From contig CM046444.1 of NCBI GenBank assembly GCA_025506515.1, positions 120,576,930 to 120,640,929 on the forward strand: 64,000 bases of DNA, in the 5' to 3' direction. The notes under the pieces are model-generated. The model did no database searches. It saw nothing but the letters and a program-made list of their open reading frames with translations, and was not told where the DNA came from. Position 1 is the stretch's first letter. Each line of letters starts with the position of its first letter. Below are positions 47,491 to 59,867 of the stretch, piece by piece. Source of the stretch: Flaveria trinervia (taxonomy: Eukaryota; Streptophyta; Magnoliopsida; Asterales; Asteraceae). Made by a program: the position numbers and the translations under genes.

Positions 47491-48844
47491 GTTTAGATAT
47501 TAATAGGCTTAACGGGTGTGTTGTACGATAAATTGAATTGTTTGAAATAAGATTATTGTTGAATTTTAGGACTTTTAAGGTCAATGATTATTAGTTGTAT
47601 TGTCCACAATCATTCTTTTGACCTTGAAAAGTCAAGATCTATTCTTGAGAAAAGCCCGCAACTTTTATGTGGGAAAACTTGTGCATAAGAAACTGGATGA
47701 TTATTAAGGGTGCAACATGCACTTAAAGTATAAAAACATTTAAAAGATAAAGAAACATACAACTTAATCATTTATATCTTTGACGCGAATAAATATATAA
47801 AACATATTATGTTCATATGTTTTACCCGCCAACACGAAATCCTTCAAGCACCAACCTGACACATGTGGCGCCTATGCAGTAACAACCCGCATCAGACGTA
47901 CAACAATCATTGACCGCAACTCCAACTACCAATAACCGCAAAGGTCAAGACCAACACTTGACAATGAAAATAATCTCTTCATTTTACTTTGTCACATCCA
48001 TAAATGCTTTCAAATTCAGGAATTTAACTATCTTAAACAAACTTTTTTATAGATCTTTTGAATGCTTTGCTATCACTATAATTCCTCGTGAACCCACCAA
48101 CTTAAAGTATTTATTTTTTTAAATACCTTGCTAATTAACAAAATCCGGTAAATGCAACCTTCATTATAACCATCTTCACTCTTCAGCTAGTGTTTCTATA
48201 GTTTCTCCATCAGCTATCTATCTCTAACCACTAAAAAGAGTACAGTTATACAAATGAGGTATTTTAAAGGACCTCTAAATTTTATATATTATGATTCTAT
48301 GTGTAAGAATTTTGTCTAGGCTTACGTATTGTATTGATTTAGTTGAAACTTTAATCTGATGATATTTACCCTATTTACCCTTTCTGTCATCGAGATATTA
48401 TAAATTAATTAAAAAAACACTACTGTGATTTGTTCTATGAAGTGACAATTTCGAACATAGCTTTATGAATGTTCTCTGAATCAAGTTCTCAATGTTAGTT
48501 TTTTTTTACCAATTCTAGAATTTAAATTTTTGAGCTTGCATTCATTTGTTTTGGTGTATATATTATAATATTGTTTGTTTAGTAGAAGTTTGCATTTGAA
48601 TCTATCATAAATAAGTATAGTGTCGACTAGTAAGCATGAAAAAAATCATATGAAAAGGCATAAGAAGCAAAAACAATAAACCGATATTGAATTACGAAAA
48701 GGGTCTTTGCTTAGTTACAATATAAAATAAAAAATTTAACTCCGCCACCTATAAATATTTTAGTTTATTGTTTTTTCTCCCAACTCATATAAAGGAGGAT
48801 TTTATGTTAACTTCAGAAAAACAAACCCGTTTTTCAGTTTGCTT
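47491..48844. other. Intergenic DNA, no supported gene
   Basis: The region is AT-rich. A TATA-like catataaagg at 48786-48795 precedes the small frame described next. Confidence 0.5.
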
Positions 48845-48970
48845 ATGGCCTCCAAAATCGTTATGACGGCGATCAAGATATTAGGGATAACGAGCTCAGG
48901 CCTTGCACTGTCGCCGGCACGGATGATCGCAAAGTTAATATATATTTTTGTATGCTTTTATGGTTATTGA
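48845..48970 (+). CDS. Possible first exon or remnant of a small membrane protein
   Basis: An ATG about 55 bases past a TATA-like box (48787-48793) opens 41 codons: MASKIVMTAIKILGITSSGL, ALSPARMIAK and a hydrophobic end. Up to about residue 30 the sequence is GC-richer than its surroundings and protein-like, with a possible splice donor AA/GTTAAT after MIA. No following exon was recognised. It may be a truncated gene, a micropeptide or chance. Confidence 0.25.
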   Translation: MASKIVMTAIKILGITSSGLALSPARMIAKLIYIFVCFYGY

Positions 48971-50224
48971 TTAGTGTAAAAAATATATATTTTATGGTGT
49001 TACTATTATTAAGAAAACATGAGAAGAAGAGAAGGTTTTTATGTTAGTGAAAAGTACAAAAAAATTATTTCACGAATATGAGGATTTAAGAGCATTCACA
49101 AACCGTTTTTTAAAATTATGTAAGTATATTCTTTATATTATATGGTATAGTTATAAGTGGTTGTGGATGAATAATATGAGAAATATATTGTTTAATCTGT
49201 ATTTTTGGGAAACATTATTTAAACTTCAAACTCTATAATGTTTTTAATATATTTCAAATGGTTGTGAGCGAAGAAGAGAAAAATAATGATAAAGTTGAAA
49301 AGTAGAGAGAAAAGGTAATGATTTTAATGTAATTATACGGATAAAGATAAGATATGGATTATGAATGCTCTAACGTTGTTAAAAATGTATAGTATATTTC
49401 ACTTCAATATCTAACATTTTTATGATATTATTTTATTAATGTTGGTTTTTTAATGTTTATGTTTCATGTTGGGCTGGTAACCAAATGAGTGGGCTACTAC
49501 ATTACTGAAGATTGAAGAAGACTTGTTGGGCTTTTTGTGGGCTTTTCAAAACTAGCCTTTGCAACAAGCAAGCATGTTAGGCAGTTAGGGCGATGGCAAC
49601 TTCGAGTAAAGATGTGGAAGAGTTTCTCTATTGATCATGAGTGTACGTCTTCCTTCTCATACGAAGGTCGTCATTTCCAATACTTCATCTTCTTGAAAAT
49701 CTTCGGCGTCTAAGGCTTTAACTCTTTTCTCGTGTTAGAACTAGACGACGTTACACCTTCGTCATACAACTGTCTGATTCCTCTATCTTATTTCATAGAA
49801 GTTCATCTTTGTTTTGATTTGATAATCTTATGGTTGGTCTTGGTTTGGGACTTGGGTTTATGTCTAGATTATTTTTTATTTCAGTCTAGGTTTGTATGAT
49901 TTTAACTTCGGTTTGATATAGACGTAAATAACTTTTTCATGTAGTGCTTTTTTATACAAGCAATTGTTAGCTTGTATATGTATTGGTATTTTTTTAGTTT
50001 CTTTTAAAAACCTGACGAACTATGTGTGGATATAACCATGGGCGGAGCTTTAGGGGGTCCTAGACACCCCCCCCCCCCTCCTCCCCGTTTTTTTGTTTAG
50101 AAGTGGCATTTTATGTGTATTTCGTCCGGAAATTTTATACGTATTGAGTCCGCAATAAGAAAAGAAAATATAGGTCCCGTGACTTTCAGTCTCCCCTATA
50201 TATTTGTTTATGCTCTGTTACTGA
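48971..50224. other. Intergenic DNA
   Basis: There is no supported gene. At about 50038 an atgggcggagctttaggggg stretch followed by a C-run resembles the end of a hAT-type element. A possible opposite end with cgccactgcccc lies near 53014, but the link is not proven. Confidence 0.35.
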
Positions 50225-50440
50225 TCATATAATTGTACGCTTTCACCTTTTATAACTGTGTGTTCTCACTTTGTAAACTGTACACTTTCATCTCCTATAC
50301 ATGTGTGTTTTCCTTGTACGTTTTTATATTGTATGCATGTGCGTCTACATCTTCTTAACTGTGCGTCCATAATTGCTTGTGCGTTTTTATTGTGCTTTCA
50401 GAATCTATTGTGTATTTTCGTGTGTGCAAATCAATATAAT
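50225..50440. repeat. Degenerate minisatellite, unit about 24-30 bp
   Basis: Variants of tgtacgctttcaccttttat and aactgtgtgt recur about eight times with drift (gtacactttcatctcc, gtgcgtctacatcttc, gtgcgtttttattgtgc). The 75-codon frame at 50258-50485 is a by-product of this repeat. Confidence 0.6.
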
Positions 50441-52603
50441 TATGCTTTTTTTTGCATCCATAACCATTTTGATTTTCACGTGTGAAATAAATGCCCAATT
50501 TTCAAAATGCTATCACCCTCACCATCTTCTAACATGTTACACATGATGTTCACCTCTCATGAACATAATATGGCAAAAAAAACATTTGTTAAAAAAAACA
50601 TTTGTTCGTATAGTTTACGGCATATGAATAGATTTTATCTAACGTTAACGGCGCTATGTGAACATAATTAAAAATGTTCCTGTCGTAATTATATAACCAT
50701 TACTTTATAATCATTTGCGAATGGATTATTTATATCAAATTTTGTTTAAATGTTACATCAAGCTAATAATATTTCTTGTATGTTTGCCCAATTTGAGTAT
50801 GAAGATTTATCAGAGATTCTCATATATGATTTTTAATTATCACAAATCATATCACAATTCAAAGTTAAATAACAAATGAAATCTACTATAATTTGAGGTC
50901 ATGCATTGCGTCACATATGTGATGATGATTATAACACCCCAAATTTTACACTTATTCTAAACCTTTGTAATGTATACAGCATAGATTAAACTAACATGAT
51001 TATAAAATTTATAGAAATATTAGGCTCTTTAAGCTTAGTTTAAACTCGTGAGACTAGTAAAATTAATAAAGTGAAAGAGGATTACTTTATGATCCCATGC
51101 ATGATGTATTTGAAGTTATGCTTAAAAATATAAGAAAAACATGCAATATAAACAAAATGATATCGGGTTGTGAAAGTTTATAAAGAAATTTATAAAAAAA
51201 ATGATACTAGGTCGTGAAAGGATTTAACGACGAAACTTGCACATATTAAGATTAGAGTGAAATGAAGATGTGACAATTATTACGATAAGAGCCACTAAAA
51301 TTTAGCATTCAAAAAAAGATTAAATAATGAAAGAGTAATTATTCAATACAAAAACCTTTTTTCTTTTTTTTTTTTGTTTTTTGATAATTAACATGTGTTT
51401 AAATAATTGTCTATAGGGATTAAACCTGGTAGCAACAACAATAACATCTGGTGTTGTTTTTGTCGGTGTTGTTATAAGTACAGATTAAACTGGAATTTTT
51501 AAATGCCTTGAGGATCACTTTTAATATAACTTATTACTCTAAGTTAAACACTCAGACTCAATAAAATTTAAACAATTTGTTTTTCAGTCCTTAAGATGAA
51601 GAAGTGAATCAAGAATTCTCTTTAACATCATCATCAATTGAATCATTATTCGCATCCATGGATTTACTCTTTTAATTTTTTTTCCTTTTTATTTTCATTC
51701 GTATTCTCTTTTCTGAAAAAGAAAAAAAATGAACTTAAACAAAATTATATATAACTTTGATTTTGTTCGTTATTTACCTAATAGGTGACTTTGAAAGCAA
51801 ACAATTTGGTCAAAAGACTATATCTCTATTTTTTTATTTTTAAAGATGAAATTCATAACTTGGGTTAAACCACGAGAACCATCCATGTATTTTACTCAAA
51901 TTAATATTAGGTTGCGAAAAGTCTAACGATGTAACCAACACGCACCAAGAAAAGAGTGAAACGACAGTATCACGACGTTACGCGAAGAGTAGCTAAAAGT
52001 TGTGGAAATGTAGCTTGGTGGCTTTTAATGACTTTAGTGACGTTTGATGACTTTTTCTAAGACCCTTTGCGCCGCTAGAATGATGTCGTTGGTTCATTAG
52101 GGGCCCATAATGTAAACCTTCATAAAAGGATTGAAAGTATATTCCAAAAAATCGTGCAAGTGTGTGGATTGCAAATGACACATACGTCACGGTTCTAAAC
52201 ACTTCAAAGATTTATGGGTTGAAATATTAATGGCAACTCTATTTTGATAACTCCATTTCCATTTTTTTAATCTAAGGTAGCTACCCAAAATAAAAATATT
52301 ATCAATCAACAACCTAAAGTCATAAGGGAATTTATAAATCTATTCATGAACTTATAAAATTACTTATTGTTTTCTCAAATCATGTTTGAATAATATTGTA
52401 TGTTGTGTATTGAATACTGGTCTTTTCAAAAAGCATATAATTTTATAAGTTTAGAAGAAGAAAAAAGTATATGCAATTCCCTCTAATAGTAAAAGCTTAT
52501 CTAAACCTAAACTTAATAACATGATTACTTGTTGAAAAAGCTGTTTAATGGAGATGTATGACATTAAAAAAATAGAGGAAAAAGTAAAGATAAACAAGAA
52601 TAA
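50441..52603. other. Intergenic DNA, no supported gene
   Basis: AT-rich sequence. The ORF at 51993-52202 (minus) has no recognisable motif. Confidence 0.5.
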
Positions 52604-52913
52604 GGGGATGATTTGCAGCCTTTTAATCAACCTCTTAATAATTCAGATGTTTGAATGGTTCACCACTTAATGGTTCAAACTGTTTGTTTCGTGAGCAAAT
52701 ATTTGAATGGTTTAGATTTTTGACTCTGAATGGTTAAAACATCTAATGTTGAATGATTAAAACCTCTTATCTAAATTGGTTTGACATTTGACTTTGAATA
52801 GTTAAGCGATATACAAGCTTTTAATGGTTCAGACCTTTTAAGGTTTAGCACTTAATGATTCGGACCTCTTAACGGTTCAACACTTAATCATTCAGATATT
52901 GCCAAACAACCCA
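52604..52913 (-). mobile_element. Tourist-like MITE, second copy
   Basis: Flanked by TAA on both sides (52601-52603 and 52914-52916). The ends are GGGGATGATTTGCAG and TTGCCAAACAACCC. Its interior (ttaatggttcagac, cacttaat) is the reverse complement of the MITE split between 15447 and 27937, giving an uninterrupted reference of 310 bp. Confidence 0.8.
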
Positions 52914-53435
52914 TAAGAATGTTAAATTTTAGTTCGTTAATGTAAAATTTTGGCCCGATAGTATAAATATTTATATAAATATCGAGTTCGCCCCCTTAAA
53001 ATTAATTAACTTCGCCACTGCCCCCTACGGGGATGTTCAAGTTCCGTCACTACTTCGATGGCTGCCGCGAAAAATATCATCTATGTGGAATGGTTTGTGA
53101 AAAGGATCGAGGGGAGAACTATGAGGTGGAGAGGAGAGGGACATGGGTCCGTAATAAGTTCTTTCATTGTCGATGCTCTAGTGAAATATTAATATTATTA
53201 AGAGAGATCATGAATCGACAAGGAAAAAGATGTAAATTATCGAGAGAATCAAAAATTATATTTTTGAAAAGGAATGATAGGAAAACACAATTGTATGTAA
53301 CATTTTCACCTCACTTTTAAATTTCATTCATTTAAAAGAAAAAGTACAGGGACAAAACACATTTTTTTAAAATTAACATACCTTATCAACAATTATGAAA
53401 ATTGTTAATCAAGTTTCAGGCTAATGATTTAACTA
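52914..53435. other. Intergenic DNA with a 95-codon frame
   Basis: The frame at 53033-53320 (MFKFRHYFDGCREKYHLCGM...) is charged and Cys-containing but matches nothing I know and lacks a promoter. The sequence ahead of it (cttcgccactgcccc, gttcaagttccgtcactac) resembles hAT-type termini. Confidence 0.35.
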
Positions 53436-53751
53436 GCAATGTTGTTGACACCAAATTGGTCCGGCCAATCCAACCGCTCTGACCGAGAATCGGAGATATG
53501 GCCGAACCGGTTCACGTTAATTCATTTTGGAGGGGTTCGATTGATTGGTCTGTCCCGAATCAGTGGTTAGACTGGGAACCACACCAGGGGTCAAACCAGA
53601 TTTTGATAGTTTTTATTTCTGAATTTAATGTATAAAAACGGAATGTTGAATCATAAACTAGTATGTTGGTCATAAAAATATAGTTATGTTTTATATATAA
53701 CTATAAAATACAAATATAAATTACTTATAATGAATTATATGTATAACTATA

Positions 53752-53787
<36 letters not shown>

Positions 53788-53869
53788 GACGTCATTTGGT
53801 TCTTAAATCCGGTCCAACCACCAAATCAGATGTCTGGTTCGATGTGTGATCCGGTTCTGTAAACATTGC
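53436..53869. mobile_element. CCGG-rich fold-back MITE, copy A
   Basis: Starts GCAATGTTG and ends AACATTGC. Near both ends are ggtccggc, gaaccggttc, atccggtc and gatccggttc words; the centre is AT-rich with a (TA)n run (53753-53786). The family also occurs at 54430 and 59001. Confidence 0.6.
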
Positions 53870-54429
53870 TGATTACTATACGGGTTAAGGTTTTCACGTG
53901 AAATGACACAACATCCCACCAACTATTTTAGCTATTTTAAGTCGACCATAATTATTTTCTAATGTGTGGCAATGGTTACAATTAAACATGGACCAAAGTA
54001 TCATTAGTATGTTGAAAGCATTAATAATATGAAATAGGTGCATTTCATTTGTGGCACGAGTCGCAACTAAACATGGACCAAGCAATTATTACGATGTAGA
54101 AGGTGAGCACAAATGATTGTAGTCAAAAGACAATGATACCCCAAAATCATGAGTATGCTTCTAAGATCAACATTGCACACCCAATGTCCCAATGACTCGT
54201 TTGTACATGTCACTCTTTACCTTAGATATTGGTACTAATTACATAAGAACATTCGCAACGCTACTGACAGTCTTTCGTCTTTCCTCTCACTTTCTTCGTC
54301 CGTAGTAGAAAACATCTTCCTCGGTAACTTGTGTCGTCCAAGCCTTTTTTGCCACAAGGAAGCCAAGTTGGTCACAAGAAAGATAGGTCTAAACTTTTTT
54401 ATCGACTTTCATACACACATGCTTTTACC

Positions 54430-54882
54430 CACTGTTTCAAACTTGGATCAGATTGGCTGGTCAAACTAGTCGGACCGGGATTTGGAGGTCCGACGCGTTT
54501 AATCCACCCTAAATCGTTTTGTATTCAAGGAACTGACCGGTTTGAACCAGTTCGGTGGTCGGATCAGGAACCGAAAACCAAGTCAAACCGGATCTTTCAA
54601 AATTTTAATTAAATCTTTAGTTTTTTTTGATTTTATTGTGTTTAACGTTTAGTTCAAACTATGAATTAAAATGTTGGACATAACATTTGTTGAGTTTTTA
54701 TATATAACTATAAACTATACACATAAGATATTTATTATAAAATATTTATGTTGAATTATAATATAACTATATATCTAATATACATCTATAATTATGACAT
54801 CATATGTTTGTTAAACCCGATCCGACCGATTCATCCAGTAAAATAACCGGTTCGCTGTCCGATACAATTTTAAAAACATTGC
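54430..54882. mobile_element. CCGG-rich fold-back MITE, copy B
   Basis: Left end CACTGTTTCAAACTTGGATC; right end ttttaaaaacattgcc. The interior shares gtcggaccggg, accggtttgaaccagttcgg and ccgatccgaccg words with copies A and C. The open frame at 54331-54612 merely runs into it. Confidence 0.6.
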
Positions 54883-55873
54883 CTTTATCATAGTTGTCAC
54901 TTTACAATATTTTTGATGCATATGACCCTTTTATATATGACAATCAATAATTTAATTAAGTATGAATATCAAATATATGATAATTTAATCATTACACTCT
55001 AGTTGTGATAGTTTTAATGATAATGGCATCAAATAAAACGCCATTAAGATGATGTTGTAAATTTAGAAAGATTGTGAATTCAAGTCTCACTTTAAGTAAA
55101 ATGTTAAGAGTTGAGTCAGGTGATTTTTTTAACAATGGGTTTTCACATAAGGAGATTGGGTGTGCGGTCCTGACTGAAAAACGAATAGATGAGACTGCTT
55201 AAAATAACATTTATTCTCAAAAGCAGGGAGTGCATTCTTCGTTCAAAAATAAATAAATAATACATCGTATCTCTATTTTAATATATAAAAACTTCTAGTG
55301 TCGTGTATTTTGCGTCTCTTTAATTTTTATTATCTCTCTTATTAATTATACAATTTTGTGTTTATAATTTTTTTGTTTATGTCTTTATCTTATTAAAGGA
55401 TTCTTATAATTATTATTGTGAAGTGTTTATATTTTAAACAAGGATAGGTTTGTTTATAATATATTTTATACATCAAAACATCTCTTTTATTCCTTTTATA
55501 TAATGATTACAAAAAATAAGTATATATTTCTTATAAAATATGTATTAAAAACTATATAATATTTCATAAATATGCAATGTGATAATCTTTATTACTAAAA
55601 GTATAGCTCTATATTTAATCAATCCGTATTATACATAGAGATCCTTACCTAGTGTTTAAAATATGTATAAGAAGACTTGATTATGTTATTAAGGTTATTG
55701 TGAGATTTGGTTTGTTTGAAGAATATCGCTGACATCTTCTCCACCCACAACCACGTCTAGTCACAATCTCTTCTAAATAGGAATAAATACATTATAATGA
55801 CATATTTGAAATTTCATAAAAACATATATTAATAGTTAATTAATAATAAATATTGTGTGTTAAAACCTAAGTA
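54883..55873. repeat. Intergenic DNA with a SINE-like segment (about 55050-55245)
   Basis: A B-box-like gtgaattcaagtctcac at 55074-55090 precedes a segment related to 6131-6235, including gtgcggtcctgact and taaaataacattta. This could be a tRNA-derived SINE, though an A box was not defined. The remainder is AT-rich. Confidence 0.3.
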
Positions 55874-56431
55874 TCTTTACTACTATAGAAAAGAAAACCT
55901 AGGGACAAATTAGTAATTGTCTCTTTTTATTTTAATACATCATATGTAAAATCGTAGTGTATTCTTATTCCGCTCTCTAGAATTCTTTCATATTTGCCCA
56001 TTATTTGATAAGAGTTTTTTTTACTTTTAACATGTTTATTTTAATTGATAAAAGTTTTATTTTTAACAAATTTGTTTTAATTGGTAAAAATTTTACTTTT
56101 AACATATTTGTTTTAATTGACCCAGCCAAATACATATATTCGGTAATAGTATTATAACGATATAATAACGAATTGCTAAAGTATATGTAAATATCAACAT
56201 TGTGACGTGCCTATATCATTAAAATCATCAAAACCAAAATAACCCATATAACTATAAGAGAAAATTACACAGATGGTCCCTATGGTATTAAAAGATAACT
56301 TTGTAATTTTCAAAGTCATGTGAAATATGATCAAATCATATGGACTATTTTTGCATTTTGTCAAACTATAATTATGACGTTCTCATATACGTTTAAAACC
56401 GAACCGTAACAAAGCGCGATTAATGCACTAG
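55874..56431 (+). mobile_element. Non-autonomous Helitron, second family
   Basis: Begins TCTTTACTACTATAGAAAAG after A and ends aaagcgcgattaatgca and CTAG before T. It is 558 bp and shares ends and interior with the minus-strand copy at 42621-43048. Non-coding. Confidence 0.8.
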
Positions 56432-56582
56432 TATTATTAAAATACTAGTAGATTTAAGAGTTTTATACTGTTTGCTTTAAAAGCTTAGAGCATTAATACA
56501 TTATCCCCACCTTGAAATTACATTAAGAACTATTATTTTTTATCTATCCTTTTGAATTAAATTATAACTTTTTATATATTTA

Positions 56583-57425
56583 CTAGGTTTGTAACCAGCG
56601 TATTATATTAGTATAAAAAATCAACATAAAAAATCATTGGGCTTTATTTATACTTTGAATGTTATATGATTATCCATTAATGAAATAACAAGAAAATCCA
56701 AAAATTATAAATAACAAAAATTAATATCGATAATTATAAAAGCAAATGTTAAGATAAGATATAATTAAAATTTAATATGTTTTGATAAATTATTAGAATG
56801 AATGCATGTATTTTGAATATTTAATTATTTACTTTACTTGTAATAATTTTATTTAAATAAGTGAAAAGGAAACAAAAATTTAGACTTCACAAGAATTTGC
56901 TACGTGTGCCTAAATAACTTTTTTATTGTATATATAAACATATGGGTGGAAAAAGTAAAAATATCAAAATCATTAGTTTTATAAATATCTTATTTTTCTA
57001 GATGTTATAAGTTTTGATGAAGTGAAAATATAATTAATATTTGAAAATTATAACAAATAATGAAATTGAAAATTATTATGTTATCTTTAAAGATACAATA
57101 TAGTTGAAATCATATAATTTTGTATGTATTAATAAATTGTTAAAATAAAAATAATTTATATTTTAGATTTTGATAGTTTAATTTAGTTAAAAATAATTAT
57201 TATTTAATATGAGAAAGGCAAGAAACACAAATATAGATATATTTGTTAAACATATTTAGTAATAGAAGAAAGTCAAATTGATTGTTGTTATGATTTTCAT
57301 ATTTATTATGAGAGAGAGTCGATAAATAATTTTTTTGATATGTTAGAATGATGACACGTGTCATACGATATGCTAAAATGATGACATGTGGCTTTAAAAA
57401 ACGTTCTTTTATTATAAGTTATAGA
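56583..57425 (-). mobile_element. Non-autonomous Helitron (cgtgtattacac family), diverged
   Basis: On the minus strand it begins TCTATAACTTATAATAAAAG after A and ends with a decayed hairpin (taatacgctggttacaaac) and CTAG before T. It is 843 bp. Near its start it shares the gacacgtgtca and agagagag words of the other family members. Confidence 0.65.
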
Positions 57426-58022
57426 TTATTACATTTTCATCTCATTTACTCATAACTACTTTTACAAAATAATAAAATTTATAAAGATAAACAAATAAAA
57501 TTTTACCAAATATACAGATAAATAATAAAATTATATATTTACTTCATTTACAACCACTGATAACAATTTTCTATAATACAGAATATACATTCACCAATAA
57601 TATCAAAAACATATATGAACACTCTTATATCAATTTGGCAAAGTTACTTTTTGTAAGACTTATAAGTTGTTTTTATTTTTTGGACGGCTATTATCACTCG
57701 ACTTATTTTACTCACATAATCTACATAAATTTACGTCAACAAGTCATATCTTATTCTCTATCTTTATCTTTATAATTTATGAAAAAATCATATTATTTTT
57801 TTAAACTTACTTTTTGTTAAAACCTCCTGCATCTCATTCACAATGTTAATTATAATATTTATTTGTTATTCTTAATATTATTTATTTTTTCTACTCACAT
57901 CTCTATATTAATAAAATATATGAATAAAGATACGTTGGATAAACAGTGAACTTATATATTCGAAGAAAAGAGTTTGTTTTCCTCTAAAATTATAGGAATG
58001 GAGAATAACGATGAAAAATAAT
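57426..58022. other. AT-rich intergenic DNA
   Basis: I see nothing beyond AT-rich sequence here. Confidence 0.5.
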
Positions 58023-58638
58023 ACGGGTGAGCAAAAAACGAAAATAACCGAACCGTAACCAAAATAACCAATGCAACCGAACCGATAAAACCGAAACCGT
58101 TAGAAAACCGACGGTTTGGTTTGATGATGTTTTAAAAACCGAATTTTTTGGTTCGGTTTTGGTTTTGTTTGTAAGAAAAACCAAAAAACCAAACCGAAAC
58201 CATATAATCAAACTTGTAAATTTAGAGGTGTAATCATATACTTATAAAAATTATTAGCCTATTAGTTATTTATTTAACTTGTGTTATCTAAAAAAGATTA
58301 AATATTTAGGTTTCAAGAATAATATTTAATTTTTTTTGTTTGAATTGATCGATTAAAATATTTTATTGAATATATTGTTCTTATATTTTATCTAAAATGT
58401 TTTATGAATTGATCAATTAAATATATAGATTATATTTAGCGATCAACAAAATAATGTAATGCCAAAGTTTTTTCCTTAAATTCATTACTTTAAACCGAAC
58501 CGAAACCAAAGTTAAAACCGAAAAACAAAAACCGAAAAAACCAAAACCGAACGGTTTTAAAAACCTAGAAACCGAAATATCGGTTTTTAGTTTCGGTTTT
58601 AGGTTAAAACCGAACTACACCCACCATACACACCCCTA
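58023..58638. mobile_element. Fold-back MITE rich in AACCGAAACC
   Basis: The left end gggtgagcaaaaaacg pairs with the right end read inward, taggggtgtgtatggtg. Both arms are packed with accgaaccg, aaaaccg and their complements. This is a common dicot repeat type usually assigned to hAT. The frame at 57990-58211 is a by-product of the arm. Confidence 0.6.
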
Positions 58639-59000
58639 AAAGATAGAATGAAACGACTATATTATTGGTTTTTGTAAAATATAAGGATGATGAATAAGAA
58701 ACTTCACCATTATAACCAGAAATGACTTTGCATTAAACTAAGCGATATCCATCCATAGTATGTCTATCTTTAATTATTTTAAATCCTTCAATAATTTTTC
58801 CCTATTTAGCAAAAGGTGGCCAGTTAGACTTTCTTTTGAACAACGTTTGCAATTACTCTTAACAATAAGCTTTCTTAACACCATATTTCAATTATTTATA
58901 GTAATTTTAACGTTATAGCCTTTGACTCTATCCATTAACTTATATTTAAACCTAAAACATTAAAAATAACAAATTCAAATTATAATCTTTACAATCACAC

Positions 59001-59301
59001 TTAATGTTTTCATAACCGAATCGGACGTCGAACCGGATCAGACGTCGAACCGGAGGCCTTACTGGTTTAGTGGTCGGACCGGATTTAACTATATTTACAT
59101 ATGTAATTAAATATAAGTAATTTATATATGATTTATATATGTATTTTATAGTTATATATAACATTTAACTATATTTATATATCGGTTTGGGACGAACCGG
59201 CCGGTTCGACCACCTAAAACTGAATCATAACGAACCAGACCGGCTAGGAGGGCCGATCCCCAGTCAGACCGGCCGGTCCAATCGGATCGCAAAAACATTG
59301 C
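59001..59301. mobile_element. CCGG-rich fold-back MITE, copy C
   Basis: Left end TTAATGTTTTCATAACCG; right end gcaaaaacattgc. It contains tcggacgtcgaaccgg and gaccggccggtcc words. It is the shortest of the three copies. Confidence 0.6.
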
Positions 59302-59369
59302 TCGTAGTACAATGTACGAAACCGACTCCGACCAAAAGTGGCCAGATTAGATAAGGATGAACAAAGGTA

Positions 59370-59372
59370 AAA

Positions 59373-59410
<38 letters not shown>

Positions 59411-59411
59411 A
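59370..59411. repeat. AAT/ATT hairpin microsatellite
   Basis: An (AAT)n run turns directly into (ATT)n, forming a palindrome. Confidence 0.85.
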
Positions 59412-59525
59412 TATGGTCAATATCCAAAATTACTGGGGCATTGAATATCAATTAATAACAGGATATGCACCATAACAGAGCAACTACTGTGAATGCAGCT
59501 TTTATTTCATTTTCAAACTTAGAAA

Positions 59526-59526
59526 C

Positions 59527-59609
<83 letters not shown>

Positions 59610-59867
59610 TAATAACAATAATAACAATAATAACAATAATAATAATAATAACAATAATAACAATAATAACAATAATAACAATAATAATAATAATAATAAA
59701 TAATAATAATAATAATAACAATAATAACAATAATAACAATAATAACAATAATAACAATAATAACATAATACAATAATAACAATAATAACAATAATAACAA
59801 TAATAACAATAATAACAATAATAACAATAATAACAATAATAATAATAATAATATTAATAATAATAAT
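59526..59867. repeat. Large AAT / AATAAC compound microsatellite
   Basis: About 340 bases of uninterrupted (AAT)n, then alternating AAT and AAC triplets. All long frames here (poly-I, poly-L, poly-N) are products of the repeat and not genes. Confidence 0.98.

Noticed and set aside
50038..53030. A single 3-kb hAT element between gggcggagcttt and cgccactgcccc
   Set aside because: The end words are only loosely alike, no target duplication was seen and a separate MITE lies between them.
53033..53320. 95-codon charged frame (+)
   Set aside because: No family resemblance, promoter or codon bias; it sits between repeat termini.
54331..54612. 93-codon plus frame
   Set aside because: Its second half is the CCGG-rich MITE copy B.
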